Shown in pieces: positions 33,502-42,287 of a DNA stretch of 64,000 nucleotides (position 1 is the first letter of the stretch; each line of letters begins with the position of its first letter). Origin of the DNA: Streptomyces sp. A 4/2 (lineage in GTDB: Bacteria > Actinomycetota > Actinomycetes > Streptomycetales > Streptomycetaceae); the NCBI RefSeq assembly GCF_940670765.1, contig NZ_CALNVW010000036.1:1-64000 (forward strand), given 5' to 3'. Both the position numbers and the translations under genes were made by a program. The notes beneath the pieces are model-generated. The model saw only the letters and a list, made by a program, of their open reading frames with translations, had not been told where the DNA came from and did no database searches.

Positions 33502-34309
33502 AACGTTCCTCCATCACGCGAGCGATCAGTGTCGCCGAGTCCTCGGGGGAGAGGGCAGTGGCTTGCAGGCGAGCGTAACCGACCGAACGCTCCTTGATCA
33601 CTTGAGGATTGGCCGTCATGTGCCCCTGGTCGTAGCTCTCCACATAGAAGAGGTCGGGGTCATCGTCCAGCCGAAGAAGTGTGAACGAGCCCATCATCGC
33701 AGTGTGTTGGCCAACTGAGAACGGAAGAACCTGGATCTGCACCCACGGATCGTCCCGGAACTTCAACAGGCGGGCCAGTTGCCTGCGCATGACGTCCCGT
33801 CCGCCGACCTCCTGGAGCAGTACGGCCTCGCTCAGGATGATCCACAGGGCAGGCGGATTCTCGCCCTCCAGGATTCGCTGACGCTCCAGCCGGGCTGCCA
33901 CCATCTCGTCGACCTTGCCCGGGTGGTCGACGCCGAGCAGGGCCCGCGCATACTCCTCCGTCTGAAGCAGCCCGTACACCAACTGCGCCTGGTACGTGGA
34001 GATGTACGCCGCGCGGGCCTCCATCTCCGCGTACGGCTGGAACCAGGTGGGCAACTGGCTCCGCAGGACCAGGCCGACCAGCCGGGAGAACGTCCCGTCC
34101 GTGCCGAGTGCCGCGTCCACCCGTTCGGAGAAGTCGCGGGTGGGGATCTTCTTCGTGGTCTCGACCTGGCCGACCAGGGAGCCCGTGCAGAACATGATGT
34201 CGCCGAGCTGAGCCTGTCTGAGGTTGTTGGCCTCGCGCTGGCGGCGGAGCTCCCAGCCGTAGTAGTCCAACGGGGAAGCGCTGGGGTCGAGCGAGTGGAT
34301 GTTGGCCAC
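33485..34309 (-). CDS. XRE-type helix-turn-helix regulator with DUF5753
   Basis: The 274-residue protein has an N-terminal XRE HTH (GWELRRQREANNLRQAQLGD and SLVGQVETTKKIPTRDFSERVD) followed by a DUF5753 effector domain (QAQLVYGLLQTEEYARALLG; ERQRILEGENPPALWIILSE; LPFSVGQHTAMMGSFTLLR). These WhiJ-like regulators pair with DUF397 proteins to control development or secondary metabolism in Streptomyces. GTG 34309 has CGGAGG eight bases upstream; the upstream GTG 34318 would place the ribosome site too close. Confidence 0.9.
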   Translation of the reverse strand: MANIHSLDPSASPLDYYGWELRRQREANNLRQAQLGDIMFCTGSLVGQVETTKKIPTRDFSERVDAALGTDGTFSRLVGLVLRSQLPTWFQPYAEMEARAAYISTYQAQLVYGLLQTEEYARALLGVDHPGKVDEMVAARLERQRILEGENPPALWIILSEAVLLQEVGGRDVMRRQLARLLKFRDDPWVQIQVLPFSVGQHTAMMGSFTLLRLDDDPDLFYVESYDQGHMTANPQVIKERSVGYARLQATALSPEDSATLIARVMEERYGDPS

Positions 34310-34393
34310 GACGGGCACCTCCGGCCTGCAACGCCTCGCGGCGTTCGGTTCAGTTCGTGGCCGAGCGTAATCGAAGCGTTGCACTCTGGGGTC

Positions 34394-34852
34394 ATGAATG
34401 ATGCAACTGGTCTGTCGGCGGACGCCGCTGAGGAGATCTACCGCGCTGCCCTCGCGGTGAACGAGCACTCGGCGCGGCACCTGCGCCGCCTCCTGCGCCT
34501 GTACCTCACCGGCTGGGACCTGCTGGAAGTGGCCGACGCGGCCGAGTTGGCGCTCACCGAGCTGATCGCCAACGTCGTACGGCACGTCCCCGGCCGCTGC
34601 TGTCAGGCGTGCATCCTGCTGCTTCCGGCCGGGGGCGTGCGGGTCGAGGTCGCGGACGGTTCGCCCCGACTGCCCTGCGTGGTCATGGGGGATGAGCTCG
34701 ACGAGGGCGGGCGCGGGCTGCTCCTGGTCGCCGCTCTCACCGACAGCTGGGGTGTGGAGCTGCGCCGCGACGGGTGCGGCAAGACGGTGTGGTTCGAGTG
34801 TCTGGCCGCGAAAGCGGCCGACGCGCCCGTGCCGGGGACGGCCGGGGCGTGA
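34394..34852 (+). CDS. ATP-binding protein of the RsbW/SpoIIAB-like anti-sigma class
   Basis: The 152-residue protein is a stand-alone GHKL ATPase: N-box ELALTELIANVVRH, G1 region VEVADGSPRLP and G2-like DEGGRGLLLVAALTD. Small kinases of this type act as anti-sigma factors or modulators; many Streptomyces copies lie beside DUF397 and DUF5753-HTH genes, as here. The G1 box has Ser/Pro where DxGxG is usual, so kinase activity is not certain. It is divergent from the HTH gene and converges on the next gene with only four bases between stops. Confidence 0.82.
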   Translation: MNDATGLSADAAEEIYRAALAVNEHSARHLRRLLRLYLTGWDLLEVADAAELALTELIANVVRHVPGRCCQACILLLPAGGVRVEVADGSPRLPCVVMGDELDEGGRGLLLVAALTDSWGVELRRDGCGKTVWFECLAAKAADAPVPGTAGA

Positions 34853-34856
34853 CGCG

Positions 34857-35678
34857 TCACCGTACGGTACGGACCTCCGCGAGTACCGCGTCCGTGAACG
34901 GCGGCCAGGCATCGATCGCCCACGGCCCGAAGTCGCGGTCGGTCAGGGCGACACAGGCGGCCCCCGCGTCCGGGTCGACCCAGAGGAAGGTGCCCGACTG
35001 GCCGAAGTGGCCGAAGGTGCGCGGGGACGACGAACTGCCTGTCCAGTGCGGGGACTTGGTGGTGCGGATCTCGAAGCCGAGGCCCCAGTCGTTCGGGTTC
35101 TGCAGACCGTAGCCCGGCAGGACGCCCTTCAGCCCGGGGTGCACCACCGAGGTGGCCTCGGCGACGGTGCGCGGGTCGAGGAGGCGCGGTGCCTGGAGCT
35201 CGGCGGCGAACCGGGCGAGGTCGTCCACGCTCGACACGGCGTCCTTGGCGGGGGAGCCGTCCAGCGAGGTCGACACCATCCCGAGCGGTTCGAGCACCGC
35301 CTGGTGGAGGTAGTCCGCGAAGGGGATGTCGGTGGCCCGGGTGAGGTGGTCGCCGAGCGCCTCGAAGCCCGCGTTGGAGTAGATGCGGCGCTCACCGGGG
35401 CCCGCCATCACCCGCTGCTCGTCGAAGGCCAGCCCGCTGGTGTGGGCGAGCAGGTGCCGGACGGTGGCGCCGGGGGGACCTGCGGGCTCGTCCAGTTCGA
35501 TCGCGCCCTCCTCGTACGCCACGAGCACGGCGTAGGCGGCGAGCGGCTTGGTGACCGAGGCGAGCGGGAAGCGGCGTCCGGTCGGGCCGTGCGTACCGGC
35601 GAGGGCGCCGTCCGCTCGTACGACGGCAGCGGCCACCGTGGGTACCGGCCAGTTCTCGGTCATCGCCAGACTCTTCAT
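34857..35678 (-). CDS. Serine hydrolase of the beta-lactamase/DD-peptidase fold
   Basis: The 273-residue protein has the active-site trio of this fold: SVTK (Ser41/Lys44), YSN (Tyr100) and HFGQSG near the C-terminus (in the KTG position). The HLLAHTSGL motif is characteristic of class C-like esterases. There is no signal peptide, so it is likely a cytoplasmic esterase or peptidase; the substrate is unknown. ATG 35678 is used; an alternative ATG is five codons in. Confidence 0.87.
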   Translation of the reverse strand: MKSLAMTENWPVPTVAAAVVRADGALAGTHGPTGRRFPLASVTKPLAAYAVLVAYEEGAIELDEPAGPPGATVRHLLAHTSGLAFDEQRVMAGPGERRIYSNAGFEALGDHLTRATDIPFADYLHQAVLEPLGMVSTSLDGSPAKDAVSSVDDLARFAAELQAPRLLDPRTVAEATSVVHPGLKGVLPGYGLQNPNDWGLGFEIRTTKSPHWTGSSSSPRTFGHFGQSGTFLWVDPDAGAACVALTDRDFGPWAIDAWPPFTDAVLAEVRTVR

Positions 35679-35712
35679 GGGGAACGAGCCTAACGACCCC
35701 GGTGTACGTGCC

Positions 35713-36183
35713 TCACCGCAAGGTCAGCCGCATCGCCGGATCGGGGGTCCGGACGAATCCGAGCGAGGTGTACAGCGGCTCGCCGTCGGACGAGGCGCGC
35801 AGATCCACCTTGGGGACGCCGCGCTCCCGGAACCAGCCGAGCAGCGCTTCCATGCAGCCCCGGGAGAAGCCGCGTCGGCGCATGTCCTCGTCGGTGGCGA
35901 CGCTGAAGACGTAACCGGACGTCCCGTGGGGATTGCCGGGGCCGCCCAGCCGGTACTCGATGGTGCCGACCACGCACGCCGCCAGTCCGCCGTCCGGCCG
36001 GTCGACGACGAACGCGGTGAGATCGCCCGTCGGATCGGCGAGCCTCTTGCGGAGCGTCTCGACGGCGGCGGGCTGCCAGCTGACGTCGGGGTCCGGTGCC
36101 GGGGAGAGGGAGTCCTGCATGATCTTGCGCAGGCGTACCAGTTCGGAGGCGTCGTCGGGTGTCGCGCGGCGGATGGTGCTCAT
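35713..36183 (-). CDS. GNAT-family N-acetyltransferase
   Basis: The 156-residue protein starts IRRATPDDASELVRLRKIM and has the acetyl-CoA-binding motif A, FSVATDEDMRRRGFSRGCMEALLGW, followed by the B motif GEPLYTSLGFVRT. The substrate is unknown. It is divergent from the MerR gene. The start at ATG 36183 fits the family's first strand. Confidence 0.87.
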   Translation of the reverse strand: MSTIRRATPDDASELVRLRKIMQDSLSPAPDPDVSWQPAAVETLRKRLADPTGDLTAFVVDRPDGGLAACVVGTIEYRLGGPGNPHGTSGYVFSVATDEDMRRRGFSRGCMEALLGWFRERGVPKVDLRASSDGEPLYTSLGFVRTPDPAMRLTLR

Positions 36184-36247
36184 GGTCCGGCAGGCTAACG
36201 GCTCGGTGCGGGACCTGGCCAGGAAGTTCTGCGCGGTTCCGCTTGCT

Positions 36248-36261
36248 TGGAGTGCACTCCA
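36248..36261 (+). promoter_or_regulatory. MerR-type operator upstream of the MerR-reductase operon
   Basis: TGGAGTGCACTCCA is a perfect 14-bp palindrome within CTTGGAGTGCACTCCAGG. This is the classic MerR-type site that sits between the -35 and -10 elements; AATTAG follows. It lies 48 bases before the merR start. Confidence 0.7.
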
Positions 36262-36308
36262 GGCAATTAGCGTTGAGGTCGTTGCGAGGATGAAGGAGCT
36301 GGGACCGC

Positions 36309-36782
36309 ATGACTGTGACCGCCACCGTTCCCGAGGCCGTGCGCGAGTCCGCCAGGGAGGACCTCTGCGTGGCCCCGCCGGTGGTGGGCCGTCGCCCCGA
36401 CGGCCAGGACCAGTACACGATCAGCGAGGCCGTCGCCTTCACCGGTCTCACCGCGCACACCCTGCGCTGGTACGAAAGGATCGGGCTGATGCCGCACATC
36501 GACCGGTCGCACACCGGCCAGCGGCGCTTCACCAATCACGACCTGGACTGGCTCTCGTTCGTCGGCAAGCTGCGGCTGACGGGAATGCCGGTCGCGAGCA
36601 TGGTCCGGTACGCGGAACTCGTCCGTGAGGGCGAGGGCACCGCCGAGGCGCGGAAGGAACTGCTGGAGCAGACCCGCACGGATGTGCGTGCACGCATCGC
36701 GGAGCTCCAGGACACGCTCTCCGTACTCGACTTCAAGATCGGCACTTATACGGACGCCCAGCGGGCGTCGGAGAGGGTCTGA
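36309..36782 (+). CDS. MerR-family transcriptional regulator
   Basis: The 157-residue protein has the MerR DNA-binding domain: YTISEAVAFTGLTAHTLRWYERIGLM and HTGQRRFTNHDLDWLSFVGKLRLTGMPVASM, then an antiparallel coiled-coil helix (about 95-150). It has no effector domain and its only cysteine is near the N-terminus, so it resembles NmlR/AdhR-type regulators without the conserved mid-protein Cys. It is followed five bases later by an aldo/keto reductase gene, the usual target. ATG 36309 starts right after GGACCGC. Confidence 0.9.
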   Translation: MTVTATVPEAVRESAREDLCVAPPVVGRRPDGQDQYTISEAVAFTGLTAHTLRWYERIGLMPHIDRSHTGQRRFTNHDLDWLSFVGKLRLTGMPVASMVRYAELVREGEGTAEARKELLEQTRTDVRARIAELQDTLSVLDFKIGTYTDAQRASERV

Positions 36783-36787
36783 ACCCG

Positions 36788-37804
36788 ATGAGCATCGAGA
36801 AGATCGCCAAGGTACGGCTGGGCCACGACGGACCCGAAGTGGGTGTACAGGGCTTCGGCGCCATGGGCATCAGCGAGTTCTACGGGGACACGGACGAGGC
36901 GGCGGCCCGGGACACCCTGGAGGCCACGGTCGAGGCCGGCGTCACCCTGATCGACACGGCCGACATCTACGGCGAGGGCGCCAACGAGACGTTCCTGGCG
37001 CCGTTCGTCGCCGCCCACCGCGACGAGATCACCCTGGCCACCAAGTTCGCCGTCGAGCGGCGCCCGGACGACCCGCACTACCGGGGCGTACGCAACGACG
37101 CCGCGTACATCAGGCAGGCCGTCGACCGCAGCCTGAGCCGGCTGGGCGTCGACGTGATCGACCTCTACTACATGCACCGCCGTACCCCCGAGGTGCCGCT
37201 GTCCGAGTCCGTCGGAGCGATGGGCGAACTGGTCAAGGCGGGCAAGGTCAAGTACCTGGGGCTGAGCGAGGTGACCGGGGCGGAGCTGCGCGAGGCCCAC
37301 GCCGTGCACCCGATCACCGCCGTGCAGTCCGAGTGGTCGCTGTTCAGCCGGGACGTGGAGATCAGCCTGGTCGGCGCCGCCGCCGCACTCGGGGTGGCCG
37401 TCGTGCCGTACTCCCCGCTGGGGCGCGGCTTCCTGACCGGGGCGTTCGCGGACGCGTCCAAGGACCTGGCGGGCAGCGACTTCCGCAAGCTCCAGCCCCG
37501 CTTCACCGGCGACAACGCCGCGGCGAACGCGGCGCTCCTCGAACCCGTGCACAAGATCGCCGCGGCGCACGGTGCGACCGCCGCGCAGGTGGCCCTGGCC
37601 TGGGTGCAGCAGCGGGCCGAGGTGCACGGGCTCACCGTGGTGCCGATCCCCGGTACCCGTAAGCGCAGCCGGCTGCTGGAGAACACCGGCGCCACCCGGC
37701 TCCGGCTGACCGACGGGGAACTGGCCCTGCTGGAGCCGATCGCGGCACAGGTCAAGGGCGACCGCTACCCGGACATGTCGTCGACCTCGGCGGCTCGCGA
37801 GTAG
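36788..37804 (+). CDS. Aldo/keto reductase
   Basis: The 338-residue TIM-barrel protein has the catalytic tetrad Asp56 and Tyr61 (IDTADIYGEG), Lys86 (LATKFA) and His130 (YYMHRR), and the phosphate-binding end VVPIPGTRKRSRLLEN for NADPH. It reduces aldehydes or ketones. It is operonic with the upstream MerR gene, which likely induces it under carbonyl or electrophile stress. A strong terminator follows the stop. Confidence 0.93.
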   Translation: MSIEKIAKVRLGHDGPEVGVQGFGAMGISEFYGDTDEAAARDTLEATVEAGVTLIDTADIYGEGANETFLAPFVAAHRDEITLATKFAVERRPDDPHYRGVRNDAAYIRQAVDRSLSRLGVDVIDLYYMHRRTPEVPLSESVGAMGELVKAGKVKYLGLSEVTGAELREAHAVHPITAVQSEWSLFSRDVEISLVGAAAALGVAVVPYSPLGRGFLTGAFADASKDLAGSDFRKLQPRFTGDNAAANAALLEPVHKIAAAHGATAAQVALAWVQQRAEVHGLTVVPIPGTRKRSRLLENTGATRLRLTDGELALLEPIAAQVKGDRYPDMSSTSAARE

Positions 37805-37830
37805 CCGGACAGGATCGGACCGGACCGGAA

Positions 37831-37865
37831 CCGGAGGGGGCCCGTGGTGTGCGGGCCCCCTCCGG
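37831..37865 (+). terminator. Terminator after the aldo/keto reductase
   Basis: CCGGAGGGGGCCCG at 37831-37844 pairs with CGGGCCCCCTCCGG at 37852-37865 over a seven-base loop. Confidence 0.85.
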
Positions 37866-37916
37866 CGTGGGGCGGGCGTACGGCGGGGAGCACGCTCGCT
37901 GTCGTGCACCGGGCCG

Positions 37917-38765
37917 TCACAACTCGGCGAGCAGGTCCGCCTTCTTCGCGGTGAACTCGTCGTCGGTGACCAGGCCGGAGTGGTGCAGCTCGCTCAAATG
38001 CCGTATGCGCTCCGCGATCTCCGCGGGACCGCACCGCCCGGCGGCGGCGGGCACCGGCGCCGGGCGTGAGTGGCGGGCCGCCCCCAGGACGGCTGCGGCG
38101 AACGGCAGCGACTCGTGCACCGGTCCGTAACCGAGGCCGAACACGACCGCCGAGGGGTCCTGATCCGCCTGCTCCACACCGTCCTCGCCGTGCCGCCGCA
38201 GCCGCAGGTAGCCGTCGACGGCATCCGGGGAGCGCCAGTCGACACCGGTCAGCTCCGACACGGGGAAGTTCTGGTCGCCGCACTTCCACTTGGCGGACGA
38301 CGCGCCTGTCCGGGACCACCGGAAGGAGACCTGCGCGCCGTCGAAGGACGCCTTGCCGTCGTACGCCTTGAAGTGGCGCGGCGCCTCGGGCGCGGCGACC
38401 AGGAACCGCTCGGCCGGTTCCTTCGCCTCCGGCACGAGCCGGGTGGCCAACTCCTCGGCGTAGTACGAGGCCTGGGGCTCCCGCGCCGCGGGCAGCACCA
38501 GGCGGTACGGGTCGCACCCCTCCTTCAGCTGCCCGGAGGCCGCCTCCATCAAGGGGTCGGCGCCCACGCGTGGCACCGCGCGCAGGATCACCGTCCCGCG
38601 TCTGCCCCCCGTCAGCGTCACGGACTCCAACGCCTCGTGGGGGATGCGTCGCTGACGCAGCGCCTGGAAGAGCTTCGGCGTGCGAATCCCCCGTTCGAAG
38701 CGGATGAGCACGGAGTCGCTCGCGAACTCCCAGGTGGCTTGATTTCCGGCCAGCACATCACCCAT
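37917..38765 (-). CDS. DUF4429 domain protein with a C-terminal SHOCT segment
   Basis: The 282-residue protein contains two DUF4429-like halves: ATWEFASDSVLIRFERG with IPHEALESVTLTGGRRGTVILR (about 10-70), and HFKAYDGKASFDGAQVSFRW with FPVSELTGVDWRSP (about 130-185). It ends with a SHOCT oligomerisation motif, IAERIRHLSELHHSGLVTDDEFTAKKADLL. The function is unknown. No membrane segment is found. ATG 38765 is preferred; ATG 38774 is three codons upstream. The gene lies between terminators and a convergent reductase gene. Confidence 0.82.
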   Translation of the reverse strand: MGDVLAGNQATWEFASDSVLIRFERGIRTPKLFQALRQRRIPHEALESVTLTGGRRGTVILRAVPRVGADPLMEAASGQLKEGCDPYRLVLPAAREPQASYYAEELATRLVPEAKEPAERFLVAAPEAPRHFKAYDGKASFDGAQVSFRWSRTGASSAKWKCGDQNFPVSELTGVDWRSPDAVDGYLRLRRHGEDGVEQADQDPSAVVFGLGYGPVHESLPFAAAVLGAARHSRPAPVPAAAGRCGPAEIAERIRHLSELHHSGLVTDDEFTAKKADLLAEL

Positions 38766-38876
38766 GTGCCACATCGTAGGGGGCGTGCGCCCGCGCGTCG
38801 CCCCTCGGCGCCGTACCTGATTCACCTGGGGTCCACGCGCGTGGAGCGCCCGGGACCAGGCTGACCGCGGTTGCCT

Positions 38877-39686
38877 TCAGGGGCGCGTGGGGGCAGCGCC
38901 GGGCTGAGGCTGCTGGAGGATGGAGAGCGGGTCACTGGTGGGGGCGACGAGGTATTTGGCCAGATAGGCCGGGGTTCCGGCCAACATCGCGGTCTGCGTG
39001 AGGACGAGGACCGGATCGGACGGGCGCAGCCCGAGGAGCTTGCCGCGGGTGGCTCCGGCGATGCCCGCCGTGACCGTGCATTCGCCGGGACCGAAGACCG
39101 GGCCGAGCATGCCCGTCATGGCGCTGAGCAGAGTGCGGTCGGTGTCGTGCAGCTCCTGCATGCGGGCGGCCACCACGGGGGAGAGGTCGCGGAGGTCCGA
39201 ACCGGCCGGGATGTGCTCCTGGACCAGGGCCAGCGGCTCCTCGCCGCGGAGCAGGCGGGTCTCGCAGAACCAGGTGTTGCTGTCCTCGTCGAGCTTGAGG
39301 CCGTTCATGACGAAGTCGGTGGTCCGCTGGAGGGCCATCTCCACGCGCTCCTGGCGCACGGGCTGTCCAGGGGTGGCGAGCGTGTCCTCGAAAGGCTGCA
39401 GCTGCTCCAGGCCCGGACGCGGAAGCACCTGACTGACGAAGCGTCCCACCCCGCGACGGGTGCGGATGAGCCCGTCCTCCTCCAGCAGCATGAGCGCCTC
39501 CCGCACCACCGTGCGGCTCACCCCGAGGGCGACGCCGAGGTCGACCTCCTTGGGCAGGGCCGAGCCCAGGGGGAAGACCTGGTCGCGGATGCCGTGCGCG
39601 AGGCGCGAGTAGACCGCCACCCGCAGCGGCTGTCCGACGGGAACGGTCATGGGCTCGGCCAGAAAACCGTCGACGGTGACAGCCAA
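38877..39686 (-). CDS. GntR-family regulator of the HutC/UTRA subfamily
   Basis: The 269-residue protein has an N-terminal GntR winged helix (LRVAVYSRLAHGIRDQVFPLGSALPKEVDLGVALGVSRTVVREALMLL) and a UTRA ligand-binding domain. It is divergent from an MFS transporter and a nucleoside hydrolase, which it probably represses until a nucleoside or related ligand is present. The operator-like sequence lies in the 125-bp gap. ATG 39686 gives the normal spacing before the HTH. Confidence 0.88.
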   Translation of the reverse strand: MAVTVDGFLAEPMTVPVGQPLRVAVYSRLAHGIRDQVFPLGSALPKEVDLGVALGVSRTVVREALMLLEEDGLIRTRRGVGRFVSQVLPRPGLEQLQPFEDTLATPGQPVRQERVEMALQRTTDFVMNGLKLDEDSNTWFCETRLLRGEEPLALVQEHIPAGSDLRDLSPVVAARMQELHDTDRTLLSAMTGMLGPVFGPGECTVTAGIAGATRGKLLGLRPSDPVLVLTQTAMLAGTPAYLAKYLVAPTSDPLSILQQPQPGAAPTRP

Positions 39687-39762
39687 GGCACACCTCGCTT
39701 CGCTACGGGCTGGTAGTCGGCTCCATCTAACCAGAATTCACACACTAGACGCATGTCGGACC

Positions 39763-39780
39763 GAGAGGTATAACATCTCA
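39763..39780. promoter_or_regulatory. Candidate GntR operator
   Basis: GAGAGGTATAACATCTCA is an imperfect palindrome around GGTATAAC in the divergent gap, resembling the GT-x-TA-x-AC operators of HutC-type GntR proteins. It lies 31 bases upstream of the MFS start. Confidence 0.45.
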
Positions 39781-39810
39781 CATCAGCCAACAGTGTGACT
39801 CAATGTAACG

Positions 39811-41238
39811 ATGAGGTTCCTTGTGAACACAGGCAGTCCAGGACTCAGAGACGCAAACCAGCTGGAAAACGGTGGAAAAGCACCCCTGCAAGGGGGGAAG
39901 GTGACCGCTCTCGTGGCGGCGCTGTTGCTGAGCGTCATCGCCTACCAGTTGAACGCCAGCATGATCACCCCCGCACTGCCGGAGATGGCGCGGGCACTCG
40001 GGGGGAGCGTGGGGGACATCTCCCAGGTCTCCTCGCTGTTCTTCCTGGCCGGAGCGATCTGCGGTGTCGTCCTCAGCCGCGTCAGCGATTTCTGGGGGCG
40101 CCGCCGGATACTCCTCGCGGTCCTGGCCGTGACCACCGTCGGCACGATCCTGTGCATCGCCGCCCCGAACCTGCCGGTCCTGCTCACCGGCCGGGTCCTC
40201 CAGGGTGCGTCGAGCTCCGCCTTCCAGATCGCGTACGTCGTCCTCAACGAGCGGCTCAGCAAGAAGGTCTTCGCCGCCGCTCTCGGCGTGATCACCGCGA
40301 TCAACGGCGGTGTCGGCGGTGTGGACGGCCTGTTCGGCGGCTGGCTCTCCGACGCCTTCGGCTACCGGTCGATCTTCGCCGTCATCCTGGTCGTCGGAAT
40401 CGCCGCGGCGGGCTGCGTGGCCCTCGTCCTGCCCAAGGACGGTCCGCCGGTGACGGCCGGCCGGATGGACTGGTGGGGCGCCGGCGCCCTGTCGATCGCC
40501 CTGTACTGCGTCACCTATCTCGTCTCGCACGGCTTCGCCGACGGCTGGGACAGCGCGAGCACCCTCGGATACCTGGCGGGCACCGTCGTCTCGGCGGTCG
40601 CCTTCGGGTTCATCGAGCGGCGCAGGACCACCCCGCTGATCGCCCTGAGCCACCTCAAGTCCCGTGAGGTGTGGCCCGTCATCGCGACGACCGTCGTCGT
40701 CCTGTCCGGGATCTTCGCGGTCATCAACTTCACCGTCGTCGTCATCAGCCAGAACCCGGAGACCGGCTTCGGCCTGTCCGCCACGGAATCGTCCCTGCTC
40801 TTCCTCACCCCGGCAGCGCTGATCGGCCTGGCCGCCGCCCCGATGGCGGGATGGCTGGCCGACCGGAAGGGCTGGCTCGGTACCCTCCGCGTCGGCCTCG
40901 TACTGAGCATCGTGGGCCTGTGCGTGATCGCCGCCTTCCCGCTGCAGAAGTGGACCGTCTTCGCGGCGGTCGCCTTCCTCGGCATCACGTACAACGGCCT
41001 CGTCCTGACCACGCTGAACGGCCTGGGCGTCCTCAACTCACCCAAGGACGCGCCCGCGGCGCTGCCCGGCCTCAACAGCGCCGCCTTCGGGACCGGCGCG
41101 AGCATCGGCATCGGCCTCGTCGCTCCGTACGCCACCCGCGGCACCCTCGGCGGCTACAGCACCGCCCTGTGGATCTCCGTGGGTATCACCGTCCTGGCGC
41201 TGGCCACCAGCCTCTTCATCACCCGGCGCGAGGACTGA
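39811..41238 (+). CDS. MFS transporter, probably for nucleosides
   Basis: The protein has 475 residues and about 14 membrane segments with a DHA2-like layout (SVIAYQLNASMITPALPEMARAL at TM1; FLAGAICGVVLSRVSDFWGRRRILLA with the loop 2-3 motif). Its partner gene is a nucleoside hydrolase and both are next to a GntR regulator, suggesting nucleoside uptake; the drug-efflux assignment is an alternative. ATG 39811 is used, with GTG 39823 as alternative. The stop is 53 bases before the hydrolase start. Confidence 0.85.
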   Translation: MRFLVNTGSPGLRDANQLENGGKAPLQGGKVTALVAALLLSVIAYQLNASMITPALPEMARALGGSVGDISQVSSLFFLAGAICGVVLSRVSDFWGRRRILLAVLAVTTVGTILCIAAPNLPVLLTGRVLQGASSSAFQIAYVVLNERLSKKVFAAALGVITAINGGVGGVDGLFGGWLSDAFGYRSIFAVILVVGIAAAGCVALVLPKDGPPVTAGRMDWWGAGALSIALYCVTYLVSHGFADGWDSASTLGYLAGTVVSAVAFGFIERRRTTPLIALSHLKSREVWPVIATTVVVLSGIFAVINFTVVVISQNPETGFGLSATESSLLFLTPAALIGLAAAPMAGWLADRKGWLGTLRVGLVLSIVGLCVIAAFPLQKWTVFAAVAFLGITYNGLVLTTLNGLGVLNSPKDAPAALPGLNSAAFGTGASIGIGLVAPYATRGTLGGYSTALWISVGITVLALATSLFITRRED

Positions 41239-41291
41239 CCCGTCCCGCCGACGGGTCCCGCACCATCCGCAACCGACACCAAGGAACCGCC

Positions 41292-42245
41292 ATGACAGCC
41301 CAGCCGCTCTACTTCGACTGCGACACCGGCATCGACGACTCGATGGCCCTCGCCTACCTGCTGGCCTCCCCGGAGATCGAACTGGTCGGCGTCGGCACCG
41401 TCAGCGGCAACGTCGACTCCGCGCAGGCGGCCCGCAACACCCTGGCGCTCATCCAGCTGGCCGGCCGGGACGACATCCCCGTCGCCGTCGGCGCCGCCGA
41501 TCCCCAGGCCGGTACCTACAACGGTGCTGTCCCGCACATCCACGGCCACAACGGCATAGGCGACATCACCGTCCCCGACTCCACCCGGCCGGCCGTCCCC
41601 CGGCACGCGGCGGACCTGATCATCCATCTCGCCCGCGTCCACCAGGGGAAGTTGCGGCTGCTGACCACCGGCCCGCTCACCAACATCGCCGAGGCGCTCC
41701 GCCGGGAGCCCGAACTGCCCTCGCTGGTCAAGGACATCACCATCATGGGCGGCGCGGCCCACCAGAGCGGAAACGTCTCCCCGGTCACCGAGGCCAACAT
41801 CGGCAACGACCCCGAGGCCGCCGCCGAGGTCCTCGCCGCGCCCTGGGACATCACGCTCGTCCCGCTCGACGTGACCCTCGCGCACACCCTCGAAGAAGCC
41901 GACCGTCAGCTCCTGCTCGACTCCGGCCGCCCGCTGCCGACCGCCCTGGGCGAGATGCTCGACCTCTACTTCGAGTTCCACCGGGACACCTACGGCCGCC
42001 GCTGCTGCGCCCTGCACGACCCCCTCGCCGCGGCCATCGCCGTCGGAGGTGTGGTGCCCACCCTCGCGCCCGTCGTCGATGTGGTGGTCGACGACACCCG
42101 GGGTCCCGGCCGCGGCCAGACCATCTGCGACCTGCGCGGCCAGTTCCGTGACTATCCGCCGCAGCCCGGTGCGCACTGCCGTGTCGTCCTGGAGACCGGA
42201 CCCGACACCGCAGCCCACCTCGTCCGGCGGCTCCTCACCCTCTGA
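41292..42245 (+). CDS. Nucleoside hydrolase
   Basis: The 317-residue enzyme has the Ca2+/ribose motif DCDTGIDD (Asp9, 11, 15, 16), plus TTGPLTNIAEALRREP and the C-terminal ALHDPLAAA Asp. It hydrolyses the N-glycosidic bond of ribonucleosides to base and ribose. The specificity cannot be told. ATG 41292 has AAGGAACC. It is in an operon with the MFS transporter and forms a nucleoside-salvage unit under the divergent GntR regulator. Confidence 0.92.
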   Translation: MTAQPLYFDCDTGIDDSMALAYLLASPEIELVGVGTVSGNVDSAQAARNTLALIQLAGRDDIPVAVGAADPQAGTYNGAVPHIHGHNGIGDITVPDSTRPAVPRHAADLIIHLARVHQGKLRLLTTGPLTNIAEALRREPELPSLVKDITIMGGAAHQSGNVSPVTEANIGNDPEAAAEVLAAPWDITLVPLDVTLAHTLEEADRQLLLDSGRPLPTALGEMLDLYFEFHRDTYGRRCCALHDPLAAAIAVGGVVPTLAPVVDVVVDDTRGPGRGQTICDLRGQFRDYPPQPGAHCRVVLETGPDTAAHLVRRLLTL

Positions 42246-42251
42246 CCGGCC

Positions 42252-42272
42252 CGGCCGGCGGCCCGCCGGCCG
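42252..42272. terminator. Weak candidate terminator between convergent genes
   Basis: CGGCCGGCGG at 42252-42261 is complementary to CCGCCGGCCG at 42263-42272 with virtually no loop. It lies just after the nucleoside hydrolase stop. Confidence 0.35.
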
Positions 42273-42287
42273 CCGGTCCGCAACCGG

